Assembly (NCBI GenBank): GCA_015179125.1
Contig: WHVA01000354.1
Span: 1 to 64,000, forward strand
DNA: 64,000 nucleotides
Reading direction: 5' to 3'
Source: Gautieria morchelliformis
Taxonomy: Eukaryota; Basidiomycota; Agaricomycetes; Gomphales; Gomphaceae
Part shown: piece after piece, positions 21,765-32,658 of the stretch
How the letters are laid out: each line of letters begins with the position of its first letter
How positions within the stretch are numbered: the first letter of the stretch is position 1
Translations under genes and position numbers: made by a program
Notes under the pieces: generated by a model
The model's database searches: none
The model's input: the letters and a program-made list of their open reading frames with translations, nothing else
What the model was told of the DNA's origin: nothing

Positions 21765-23136
21765 TGTATGGGAACTGCTGTTCAACCAGCATACTATATG
21801 GTCTCGGATCAAGCTGTTCAACCAGCCTTCAAATGTCTCTTTACTGTAAATTTGTAGTCTGCATCAAAGGCCTTTAAAACAACCAATTATCGCCATCATA
21901 AAAATGTTTCCTATCCTCATAAGGCCTATTCAAACATCCCTCTAATTATCTATGAATTTTACCTATTTTTCCGAGGCTGTCTTCACTCAAACTCACTCAT
22001 TCTGTGCAGCAGAGTTGGGGATACACACATCCCCACAACTCTGTTTCAGAATTCCGATTTCAAACTCCGACCAGACGCTCGTGTCACTTGCGGCTTGTGC
22101 ACCTGCTGTCACCCACAAATCCGGTCAGGTGGCTCCTTCAGACTCAGCCTCTGAGTTTGAAAAGCCTAGTCATTTGCTTGTACAGCCTTAATGACTCAAC
22201 TGACTCATGCACACCTTAGTGAGTCACATGCACATGACTCACCCAAGCTGTCATGAATCACATGGGCCCAATTAATGACTCATTCCTGACAAATCAAGCC
22301 CTGATTGGTGGAAAACCTAGTGGAGTCACCAGTAGGAGTCACTTCCAGTCACTGTGAGTCATTATGAGTCAGACAGAACCTTCCCACACATTCTGAAAAC
22401 TTCCTCGTGACTCATTCCCCCATTCCATTAATAGATAGAAGGTCCTACCGCTTATTTAAGCGCCTGTACAATACGATATAAAAGGAGGCCCTTTTTGCCT
22501 GCCTTTCATCAGCCAATCTACCCATCTTCTATCCTACACGTGACCTCGTGTGACTTGCATCTTACTAAGCTGCTAATTCCAGCTAGGGTTATTCACTTAC
22601 TTTAGTGTCTAATTCCTTGGTAAGTAGTTACTTTACTGCTTAGCCACTTGGACTAATCCTCCGGGTGTAATTCTACAGAGTGAGTCTGTCAATTGAAAGT
22701 CTTGCCATTCGCACTCCAATACCCAAGACGATCTATTCAGTTGATTTTCCTGATTAGACACTTTCACAAGTCCCTTTGTTCACAAAACTCGTCCCTCGTT
22801 TTATTGCAGTGCGCTGGTAGATTATCAGGGCAGTCCATTTATAAACTCGCCTGCTAAGTACATTCCTTTATATTTTGGAATACACTTGGACCCCGATAGT
22901 GTCCTTAAACCTACAGTCTTTTAGTTTATTGTTCAGTGCTGCTAAGAAACATATTGCCTTCCATCCGTATTAACTTGGACTAGTTCTTACACGGATTGCA
23001 ACCAAGGTACAAATATTAAATTATTTCCGGAGTTGTGCTGCAGCATTGTTTAATATTCTTTGAGTCTCGTAAATGACACGTTCTGATAGATTGAAGTGTT
23101 AGCAATAACACCAAAGTTTTGAAGGGTTCCAAAACA
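21765..23136 (+). repeat. LTR family B, solo, nested in LTR D
   Basis: 1372 bp, TGTATGGGAAC to GGGTTCCAAAACA (imperfect inverted ends). The flanks tcgcc and tggcc agree at 4 of 5 bases. TATA-like GATATAAAAGG lies near 22485. The U3 part carries the TGASTCA cluster listed separately. Confidence 0.75.
22192..22414. promoter_or_regulatory. Cluster of eight TGASTCA sites in the U3 of LTR B
   Basis: Perfect TGACTCA/TGAGTCA heptamers start at 22192, 22201, 22220, 22235, 22276, 22355, 22365 and 22408. This is the binding core of Gcn4/AP-1-type bZIP factors. The cluster lies 70-290 bp upstream of the TATA-like box. Control by a general-amino-acid or stress bZIP regulator is inferred. Confidence 0.7.
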
Positions 23137-23698
23137 TGGCCCCTCCCTTCAACCACTCCTCCTCTATGTCCTCTCCGTTCGCCCTTTGCCACATTCGCCA
23201 GCAGGCACGCCATCAAACGTGATCGACATCCTCTACCCAGCGTGATGGTTCATCACTGGATCACCTTCCTAATGCAACCCCTTTAGGTGTTCATATGGCT
23301 GGGATGCATTCATGGGACGTCCTACCCATGGGTCGTGTGGGATCAACCCAGCAGACGAAGAGCCCGTGCAGGGTAGCGTATATACAGGTCCCAAGGTGTG
23401 TTTTCATACATAGGTACCTTCGCCCTCTTTCCTCCCTGTCGTTTCATGTTCGCACTCCTCTTCCATTCTATTTTTATTTCATCTATTTTGTATCATGACT
23501 GCGCACCCCTATCCAACCCTGACTCATGATGGCCTCTTTCCTATTTGCTGTTACAATATGAGAATTCAATATAAGTAGTTCACATTCACATGTATGTTCC
23601 CCAGTTCAATTATCATACGTCTATCTTGTGCAAAACTTGATCTCGCTGTGACTATCGTCTTGAGCCTTCTCCTGTAGATTTCTATCTTCGGCGAAGGG

Positions 23699-24985
23699 TG
23701 TCAAGATTGGTTTTCAAGCGTTAATATCGTGTATTAGTGAACACAGCGAATGCCCGAATAACTTGTGCGAATAAGTATGCCGTTCGGCGAATAGGTGAAC
23801 CAATGAATGTTCACAAGGTAAGAGGGTTCGCCTAAACGGGGCTCGCCCTATCTACAGTCGTAGCGAAATAGCCCATGGTTCTTGACGATGTAACGTGCAA
23901 GGTCTCACGGAAGGGCTGTCTAAGTCTCGACAATCCCTTCGCTGGCGAAGGTGCTCCTTCGGAGCCCTTCGCCAACAGCACAGAAAATGGTTCGAAGGCT
24001 AAGGTAACAAAGATGAAGTATGAGAACTCACCAGTGATGCCTAAGTCCTTTGCTGGTCGAAGATAGAAATCTCCAAGAGAAGGCTTAAGACGATGATCAC
24101 AGTGAGGTCAAGTTTGCACAAGATGCACGACGTATGATAATTGAACTGGGGAATATACATGCGAATGTAAACTACTTATATCGAATGCTCGTAAGGTATC
24201 AGTGAATAGGAAAGAGGCCATCACAAGTCAGGGTTAGATAGGGGTGCGCAGCCATGATACAACATAGATGAAATAAACATACAATAGAATGTGAGAAGAG
24301 GGAGAACATGAAATGACGGAGAGTAAAGGTGGTGAAGGCACTTATGGACAAAACCATGTCTTGGGACCTGCATACATGCTACCCTGCACGGACTCTTGGT
24401 CTACTGGGTTGATTCCGCACAGCCTATGGAGGGGATGTCCTGCGAACATACTTTGCCCATACGAACGCCCAATGGGGTTGGATTTAAGAAGACGATGGGG
24501 TTAATGATGAACCATCATGCCGGGTGAATGGTATCAATCGTTCTTGATGGTGTGCCTGCTGGCGAATGATGCGAGCAGCGAATAGCCGTTCGGCGAAATG
24601 CAAGGAAGGGCGAACAGAGGCGACATAGGGGAGGAGAGGTCGAGGTGGAGGGCGAAGCCAAGCGAACACTGGGGACGAGTAGCGAAAGGGAAAATGGGGG
24701 TACCAAGGTGCAGGAAATGCACAGGTCATGACACAGGTCATGACAACCCAACTATTAGAACACCATCAGAAGAGGGTCGAGCAGAGGAGGTGGTAGGCCC
24801 AGTGATGACTGCCGAGTCAGTCCCAGGACATCGATCGTGCGTTTGACGGCGCGGCTATGGTAGTTGGTGCGAACAGCGAGAGTTGGTTGCCGAACATAAC
24901 AATGGTGATCGGAACGAACACGAAGGTGGGGTGAGAAAATAGGAGAACTGAGCTTCTGAGTATGGGAGATAAACGCGTCATGACA
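23699..24985 (-). repeat. LTR family D, solo, inverted, nested, TSD aaggg
   Basis: 1287 bp. Forward ends TGTCAAGATTGG and CGCGTCATGACA, the reverse complement of the 45827-47101 copy. Perfect duplication aaggg (23694-23698, 24986-24990). It sits inside the forward D LTR. Confidence 0.9.
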
Positions 24986-25611
24986 AAGGGCTCCGAAGGA
25001 GCGCCTTCGCCGGCAAAAGGATTGTTGCTACTTAGACAACCTTTCCGAGACACCTTGCACATTACATCATCAAGTGCCACGGGCTATTTCCCTATGACTG
25101 TAGATAGGGCAAGCCCCAATCGGGCAGCCCTCTTATCTTCTGAACATTTATTGGTTCACCCTCTTCGCTGAACAGCATACCTATTCGCACAAGTTATTCA
25201 GGCATTTGCTGTGTTCACTAATACACAATATTAACGCCTAAAAACCAATCTTGACAGCATCGCCCACACTTCGCAAGTTTCATCACCACCTCGTGCTGTG
25301 GAATAGGGTATAGTCAGCTGCGAACAACTCCGAGAAATGGAATGGCTTACCATGATATAAATCTTCCATCCAAGGAGAAATGCATGCTCAGGGTACCCTT
25401 GCTTGACCACCAACTGCGGTACCTTATCCGCTTCCGCCACCTGTGTGTTCGCAAGGCCCTTCCGACGCGGTGCAGAGGGTTGCTTGTCCGGAATTATTTC
25501 TATCGACGGGCTGCGAGCAGCTTCAGGGATGCATTGTGGTGGATCCCCAGTTTTTGCCTTCTTGGGTGTCGGCACATTGTTGCCCTCCTCATCAGAGGAC
25601 AGGAACATCAG

Positions 25612-25675
25612 CCCTAAGGGGCCCACTGGGATTATGTAATAACTATTGTACATGTAGATACACAGGTTATTTACA
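25612..25675 (-). repeat. LTR family E, truncated 3' LTR of the large E element
   Basis: On the minus strand it starts TGTAAATAACC at 25675, after a purine tract (25687-25676). Only about 64 of 213 bp remain; the break at 25611/25612 joins the H antisense gene. Confidence 0.7.
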
Positions 25676-25711
25676 CCCTCCCCCTCTATAGACAACTATA
25701 GGGGTCAACTA

Positions 25712-26671
25712 CTACTCATAGAGGTCATCCATGAGGGAGTCCTCTAGAGTGGCCGATACGATGACGTCGTCATCGTACGGGGCCGGTGGAGCACGTGACT
25801 CCTCCGGGGGCACCTCCACGTCATTGGTGGTGATTGGGTGAGGCTGGTTGGCCTCACCACTAGCGGCGGTGTCCGCTTGGGTGATGGGGCCAGTGTCCTC
25901 ACGGAGCATGGCCTCAACGGCCCGGTCCTCAGTCTGAGGAGGGGGCCGGAAGCGCGCCAGCTCTTGGTCGAGCTGAGCGTGAGTGAGGGGTCGTGGCACC
26001 GCGGCCCTCACATGGCTGGTCTCGATGACCTTTTGTTGGCCCTCGTGGGCGGCGGCACTGAATGCCACGCTGGTGATGCTGCATTGAACATAATGTTCAA
26101 TGCGCGCCACTCGCTCGCGAGTGACCCCCACATAGCGGGCCAACCATCTCGCGATCTCAGCGAGGGGGATGTCGGGGCCGGCTCTGCCCTCCACAGGGAA
26201 TGGGCCCGTGATTGAGAGCCGCAGGGTGGTGCTCTGAGGCGTCAGCACTTCCCTGGCGTCGACGAGGCTCGACCATTGGTCTGTCGAGCCGAATAGGTTG
26301 AGTAGGCTCGCCCTGAGAGGTGATGCGACCCCTTTGACCCGGGGCGCAAGGGCCTTCAACCACATCCAGATGTCCATGTCGTCTAGGTTGAAGGTGCCAT
26401 CCGTGTTGTCACGGATGGCGGATGGGATTCCTTCAGGGTTGTGTATCCAACCCTTCAGGATGGCCGCGATGTCGTGCGGGGTACCGCCCGCTATCACGAG
26501 ACAATCCCTTTTGGGATTGCAAGCGCGTTGTTTGCACTCGATGCGTTTGAATACGCTGATCATCTCACGGGTACGCGCGAGCTGCGGCGTTTCTTTTGCC
26601 CACGCTATGAGTTCGACGAAGCGTGGGTTGTCGAGCGGGCAGACATCGTACCATTGAGTATGACGCTGTTG
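25712..26671 (-). pseudogene. Element E post-pol ORF3, C-terminal part
   Basis: Minus strand, continuing directly from 34705 after removal of element K (TSD tgttg). The frame reads WYDVCPLDNPRFVELIAWAK, a FKRIECKQRACNPKRDCLVI segment, LDDMDIWMWLKALAPR, GVTRERVARIEHYV and a Pro/Asp/Glu-rich tail ending DDLYE at 25712. Two Cys pairs (C-x4-C, C-x2-C-like around CKQRACNPKRDC) could bind metal. I do not recognise the family. The position, sense and between pol and the 3' LTR, is where some gypsy elements carry an additional gene. Confidence 0.6.
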
Positions 26672-27363
26672 TGTTACGACCGTTCATTTCCGATTTCCGA
26701 CCCTCAGTTCCGCCATACATTCCGCCTCTCCAATAGTTCCGCCACACGTTCCGCCCCTCCGACATTTCCGACATTCCGCCCCTTGTACATTTCCCTTGTT
26801 CTTTCGACGCTATTACTCGTACCCACCGGACCCACCTCGCCATCCATCAAAACCATATATCCGGTCACCCTTGTAGTTCGTTGTCAGATATGTTTTCCCG
26901 ACCCCTTGTTCTTTGCCATTGTTCTACCTTACCCTGAACCCCCCTTGTAGTCCCATTGTTCCCAATTAGTTAGTTCCCACACATTGTACTCCACTTCCGC
27001 TTCCTCCGGAATTTGCTTAGTACAACACCATTACTTGTTGCTCTGCGCTTGTATAAAACCCCCCTCATGTATGTCTGTAATTCTGCAATCAGATAATCAC
27101 CTTCGATACTTGATTTCCTTCGCTCCATCTCCTGTTCTTAGCAAAGCGAGTCTAGCAAGATCTCAGTCTCTCTCTCTGCCTTCCGTCTTCCGCCTTCCGC
27201 CTCAGTTCCGACTCAAGTTCCGACCAAACCACTGGTCCAGTACTTTCCGACTTCCGGCTCATTTCCGAAATACCTAGGACGATAGTTCATTGGGGGCGCA
27301 ACCTATAAGTTGAAGCCGCTGTCCTTTCCAGTTCCGACTTAGTGGAAATCTCGATACGTAACA
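26672..27363 (+). repeat. 5' LTR of element K
   Basis: TGTTACGACC to TACGTAACA, 692 bp. Contains 18 TTCCG on the plus strand plus one CGGAA, and TATAAA at 27052-27057. Confidence 0.95.
27052..27097 (+). promoter_or_regulatory. K promoter TATA box and predicted RNA 5' end with self-primer
   Basis: TATAAA (27052-27057) is followed about 30 bp downstream by AATCAGATAAT (27087-27097). The latter is the exact complement of the primer-binding site at 27366-27376, so the predicted 5' end of the genomic RNA could prime reverse transcription, as in Tf1. Confidence 0.7.
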
Positions 27364-27365
27364 GT

Positions 27366-27376
27366 ATTATCTGATT
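27366..27376 (+). promoter_or_regulatory. Primer-binding site of K (self-priming type)
   Basis: ATTATCTGATT begins 2 nt after the 5' LTR. No TGG complementary to a tRNA 3' CCA end is present. Its complement lies at 27087-27097 in the LTR. Confidence 0.75.
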
Positions 27377-27396
27377 CCCACCCGATAACTATCACT

Positions 27397-28835
27397 ATGC
27401 CTCCTCGTACCACAGCTACTTCAGCTCGAGCAGGAGCTGTCGAAGCTCTCTCTTATTTTGGCAATCTTAGATCCGCAGCACCAAGGCACGCGGAACCCTC
27501 CAGCAGCTCTCGTGCCGACGATGAGCTTTCCGATGCTTTTCCGCAACGTTTCGAAGAAGTTCCCGACGCTAATCCCGACGACAATCCCGACTACGACGGG
27601 AATTCGACGAGTAGCAGCGGCGAACAAACAGCAGCGTCATTCCGACGCCCAGCTCCACCAGCACCACCTCCACCAGGACCACCTCCAGGCGGCCCACCAG
27701 GCGGCCCTCATGGCGGCCCACCCGGCGGTCCCCCAGGCGGTCCTCCCGGCGGTCCTCCACCTCCAATTCCACCTCAGATTCCCGCCAACCCAGTTCCGCC
27801 CGCGCCAGTTCCGGATCTTGCACAAGCCATCGCCATGCTAGCCGGACAACTCCAGCGCCCGGCCCAAGCACCACCACGCCCCAAGACAAAGGTCCGCGAA
27901 CCAGATCAGTTCGACGGTTCCGACCCCAAGAAGCTCCAGCCATTTCTGGTTCAGCTTCAACTCAATTTCCGTGATCGACCCGACGCCTTTCCCGACGACG
28001 AACGAAAGGTCAATTATGCCCTTTCCTATCTCCGAGGCACGGCGCTCGACTATTTCGAACCCGCCCTCATGGATCCGTTCGCTCTCGTCGACTGGGCCGA
28101 CGATTACACCAATTTCATTTCCGAACTCCGCAGCAACTTCGGACCATTTGATATGGAAGCCGATGCGGAAAACGAACTCGATAAGCTTCGCATGAAAGAC
28201 ACTCATAAGATAGCTAAATATATCGTCACGTTTCAGCAGCTCGCTCCTCGAGTCCAATGGGGAGAAGCCGCACTCCGACGCCAGTTTTACATGGGCTTGC
28301 CATCCCGCATCAAGGATGAAATTGCCCGCGTCGGAAAACCCGCCACCCTTACCGACCTCCGCAACCTCGCCCAATCCATCGATTTGCGCTACTGGGAAAG
28401 ACACTCCGAGATTGCTCGTGAAACTTCCGCCCAGAGCAAGAACGACAAGTCTTCCGACAAGAAGTCTGATAAAGACAAGAAGAAGACCAATTCCGGAAAC
28501 ACCAACTCCGGAAACAACAACAACAACAGTTCCGGATCCAACTCCGGCAACCGGAACAACAACAACACCCCTCGGAACAACCAGGCCTCTGGTTCTAACA
28601 CCAATGCCCGGAAGAGCACCCCGGATCTTTCCGACAAACTTGGGAAAGACGGAAAACTAACCCCTGTAGAACGCCAGCGTCGCATGGACAACAACCTTTG
28701 CCTCTTCTGTGGCAAAGGAGGTCACGTCGCTCGCGACTGCACTCGAGCTTCCGCCTCCGCTGCTAAGCCAAAGGCCGCGCAGCAAAGACGGAAGAGAAAT
28801 CCGAAGCGGTTCCCGCTGCGGATTCAAAAAAATAG
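27397..28835 (+). pseudogene. Gag of element K, frameshifted near its end
   Basis: ATG at 27397 (MPPRTTATS). A Gly/Pro repeat (GGPPGGP units) at residues 95-125 precedes the retrotransposon gag core (PDQFDGSDPKKLQPFL, YFEPALMDP, GWGEAALRRQFYMGL-like). An Asn/Ser-rich linker follows, then the zinc knuckle CLFCGKGGHVARDC. A 1-nt deletion near 28766 throws the current frame to a TGA at 28866. The related element C shows the natural frame ends KGRAAKT...KK followed by TAG, here TAG 28833-28835 after a run of seven A. Gag packages the element RNA into virus-like particles. Confidence 0.85.
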
Positions 28836-31800
28836 TCAGCAGTCCTCCGGCCTCCGCACGAGCTGAGGGCTGTGTTGACCCCATTCGTGCGACAAACGAG
28901 GTTAAACTCAACGCATCCGCTCTTTCGTCCTCCGACTCTCTCTCTGTTCCGCTCACTTCCGACACCATTTCCGCACCCCCGTTTACAGCATTGGTCGACT
29001 CCGGTTGACTCATTGTTTCCTCGATTCCGACTTTGTTTTGAAACATAAACTTCCGACCCGCAACATTCCGACTATTCCGCTCCGCCTTTTCGACGGGTCT
29101 TCCAACACGGGAATTTCCCAAGTTGTGGATCTGTCTATCCGTTTCGCTACTGGGGACAACCATGAAGTTACGTTTTACGTTACTCCGCTAGATGCTAGCT
29201 GTTCCGTTGTACTAGGACACAATTGGCTCACCCGATATAATCCGTCGATTAACTGGGCATTGGGTCAAATACAGTTCCGTACCCCGGATCAACTTCCGTC
29301 TATTCCGACGTCTTCTGCAAAGATGGCTCAGGCCTCTTCTGCAACTCCGCTCGTGGATTCAGTTCCGCACTCCGGTCCCGCTTTAGCACCTCCGCCCCTC
29401 GAAGCTCCTCGAATTGCGCTCGTTTCCGCCACCGCTTTCCGCGTATTGCAACGGCAAGAGATACGACCATTTTCCAGCTTCACCTCTCCGATTCGGCTTC
29501 AGTCAAGGCTCGTTCCGCCTCGACTTCCGCCCCGGTCGACATGAGCTCAGTTCCGGAAGAATATCGTGACTTCCCGGACGTGTTCAATAAGGCCAAAGCC
29601 GACAAACCTGCTGAACATCGACCTTACGACTTGAAGATAGATTGGAAGAAGGAGCATCTCCGCCCCTTGGACCGATCTACTCCCTTTCGCAAAGTGAACT
29701 CCTGACTCTCCGAGAGTTCGTCGATGAACATCTCAACATGGGCTTTATCCGCCCTTCGCTGTCTCCGCACGGCGCTCCGGTCCTCTTCGTCAAGAAGAAG
29801 GATGGATCTCTCCGCCTCTGCGTCGATTTCCGCGGACTCAATGCCCTCACTAAAAAGGACAAATATCCGCTTCCGCGCATTTCCGACTTACTCGACACTC
29901 CCCGCAGGGCGAAGATCTACACCAAAATTGACCTCCGGCACGCTTATCACCTTGTCCGCATCCGGGAAGGTGACGAGTGGAAAACCACCTTCCGCACCCG
30001 CTACGGCGCTTTTGAGTGGACTGTCATGCCTTTTGGTCTAACCAATGCTCCCGCCGCTTTTCAGCGATTCATGAACGACGTATTTTCCGACCTCCTCGAC
30101 GTATGCGTCCTAGTCTACATTGACGACATCCTCATCTATTCCGACACACCGGAAAAACATCGGGAACATGTCCGCGAAGTACTCCGCCGCCTACGCAAAC
30201 ACCATCTCTACGCAAAAGCAGAGAAATGCGAATGGCATCGCGACACGGTCGAATACCTCGGCTACATCCTCTCTCCAACAGGTCTTACCATGGCAGAGGA
30301 CAAGGTCAAGGCAATTCAAGAATGGCCGGAACCCCGACGTGTTAAGGATGTGCAGTTCTTTCCTTGGCTTCGCCAATTTTTACCGGCGTTTCATTTATAA
30401 TTTTTCCGACATTACTGTTCCGCTCACGCGTCTCACCAGGTAGGGTGCCCCATGGAATTTCACACCGGAATGCCGTTCCGCATTTGAAGCTCTCAAATCG
30501 GCTTCACCACGGCTCCCATACTCGGTTTCTGGATTCCTGATGCCCAACTTGTACTCGAAACCGACGCTTCTGACTACGCGCTAGCCGCCATTCTTTCCAT
30601 CATTTCACCTGACGACGGAGAAATTCATCCGATCGCCTTTCATTCCCGCACCTTTTCCGCCGCGGAACTCAACTACGACGTCCACGATAAGGAACTACTT
30701 GCGATTTTCGAAGCCTTCAAAATCTGGAGACATTACCTCGAAGGTCCAACTTATCCGATCGACGTTGTAACGGATCATAAGAACCTTGAGTATTTTGCAA
30801 CCACTAAGATTTTGACTCGCCGTCAAGTCCGCTGGTCTGAATACCTCTCACAGTTCAACATGGTGATCCGTTTCCGCCCCGGAAAGCTCGGAGCAAAACC
30901 CGACGCGCTCACTAGACGTTGGGACGTCTACCCAAAAGAGGGAAGTAGCGACTATGCCAGCGTTAATCCGCACAATTTCCGCCCAGTATTCTCTACTGAG
31001 CAACTGGCATCGTCCCTGCGTGCCACAGCATTGCAATTTCCGCTACTCCGCGCCTCAATTATTATGGACACCGAGTCTCTCCATTCCGACATCCGATCCG
31101 CACTCCGTTCCGACCCCACCTCCGCAACCCACCTCGATGACCCCACCAGTCCTGGATGGTCCCTCGATTCCGACGGATTTCTCCGGTACAAGTCCCGGAT
31201 TTACGTTCCGGACACCAACGATCTACGACTTCGCGTGCTTCAGCAAAGCCACGATCATCAGCTCTCAGGACACCAAGGCCAGAACAAAACCCTCGACATA
31301 ATCCGACGTACCTATACTTGGCCTCTCCTCCGCACGATGGTCCAAGACTACTGCAAGTCATGCACCACCTGTATGCGAGCCAAGCCTCAACGTCACAAAC
31401 CCTACGGCCTCCTGAAGCAACTTCCGATCCCGGAACAACCGTGGAATTCGATATCCATGGATTTCATTGAGAAACTTCCTAAGTCATCCGGCTATGATAC
31501 CATTCTAGTGATCGTTGACCGCCTCACAAAGCAGTCCATCTTTATTCCGACCTATGACACCATCACTTCCGCCCTGCTCGCACAGCTCTTTGTGCTCCAC
31601 GTCTTTTCCAAGCACGGAATACCTTCCCATGTCACTTCCGACCGTGGATCCGAATTCGTGTCCTCCTTTTTCCGCACACTCGGCAAGGCTCTCGACATGA
31701 AGCTCCACTTCACTTCCGGTTATCACCCCGAAGGAGACGGACAAACGGAACGTACTAATCAGACCCTTGAGCAGTATCTCCGCGTCTATTGCAACTACCA

Positions 31801-32535
31801 ACATAGCAATTGGTCCGACCTTCTTCCACTCGCGGAATTCGCCTACAACAATGCGCCTTCCGCCACCACCGGAATTTCACCCTTTTACGCCAACAAGGGC
31901 TACCACCCGAATCTCGCCATCCACCCGAACGCGACCTCGCCTCTGCAAGAGCCCGAGATTTCGTTGTGGAACTTGACGACCTTCACCAGCACCTCCGAGA
32001 GAACATTACCGCTGCCCAGAAGAGATACCAAACTTCCGCCGATCGGAAACGCCTTCCGCAACCGGCATTCGAGATTGGCGACAAAGTCTTTGTCAAAGCG
32101 GAAAACTTCCGCACCACTCGCCCCTCGAAGAAACTCTCTGAGAAATACCTCGGTCCTTACGAGATCATCGCTAAGGCCGGCAGTCGTTCTTTCACCCTCA
32201 GACTTCCTGACAATATGCGCGCAGTACATCCGGTATTCCATGTCTCCATGCTTGAACCCGCAGTTCCGAATACAATTCCGAATCGAGAACAACCTCCGCC
32301 TCCGCCAGTCGTCATCGATGGAGAACCGGAATATGAAATCTCGGAAATTCTCAACTCCAAGCTCGACAGACGATACCGCTGCCAACTCCAGTACCTAGTC
32401 AAGTGGGCAGGCTATGAAAACACCGACGAAGAGACTTCGTGGATTTCCGCCACGGAACTTGACCACGCCTCTGACCTCGTCTCTGACTTTCACAAGTCAT
32501 ATCCTGATAAGCCTGGCCCCGTTTCCGCGCCCTAG
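28836..32535 (+). pseudogene. Pol of element K (PR-RT-RNase H-integrase-chromodomain), broken
   Basis: Domains in order: protease ALVDSG (about 28990), RT with [19 protein letters not shown] and YIDD (about 30115), RNase H ETDASDYAL (about 30560), integrase zinc domain (HDHQLSGHQG...CTTC, 31250-31370), catalytic core SMDFIEKLP, SDRGSEF, HPEGDGQTE, and a C-terminal chromodomain YEISEIL...YLVKWAGY ending at 32535. Breaks: 1-nt deletions near 28890, 29004, 29470, 29643, 30505 and 31926, a 1-nt insertion near 30356, and TAG at 30441. With the LTRs almost identical, the breaks were either copied in with the insertion, arose very recently, or are sequencing errors. Confidence 0.9.
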
Positions 32536-32658
32536 TCAATTCCGACCCCACTTCCGATACCCCCATTTCTTACGGTTCTTAAGTCACACACATTTCCGAC
32601 TAATTTTCCATTATGATTTCCGACACTTCAAGAAACTATGTTACAAGTTATTCGACCC

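Larger units (their letters stand above)
21468..25256 (+). repeat. LTR family D, solo, broken by two nested LTRs, TSD gcatc
   Basis: Pieces 21468-21764, 23137-23698 and 24991-25256 together give one forward copy of the D LTR that is intact at 45827-47101. The start is eroded (TATCATGATGCG instead of TGTCATGACGCG); the end is AATCTTGACA. The duplication gcatc flanks it (21463-21467, 25257-25261). TTCGC motifs are frequent. Confidence 0.85.
20947..25611 (-). pseudogene. Antisense zinc-cluster gene of gypsy remnant H, split by an LTR
   Basis: Minus strand, in two blocks: 25611-25257 and 21467-20947, separated by LTR D (21468-25256, TSD gcatc). The first block has an acidic SSDEEGNNVPTPKKAK part, a GYPEHAFLLGWKIY segment, a GT-AG intron (about 25350-25296) and KCGRC. 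The second continues with GHTCSG, KMCGRC and RDRQGC, then an intron, EYDAKEEKDAQEA, a Lys-rich KGKAKGKAKDKG, another intron (about 21170-21110) and a C-terminal coiled coil. It stops at 20949-20947. Read across the insertion, the Cys spacing is CX2CX6CX7CX2CX6C, exactly the Zn2Cys6 pattern. A TGA before GMKGK (about 21252) is a further break. It lies just after the H chromodomain, in the opposite direction. Confidence 0.7.

Noticed and set aside
27364..27385. tRNA-primed primer-binding site in K
   Set aside because: No TGG complementary to a CCA end next to the LTR; the self-complementary 11-mer explains it better.
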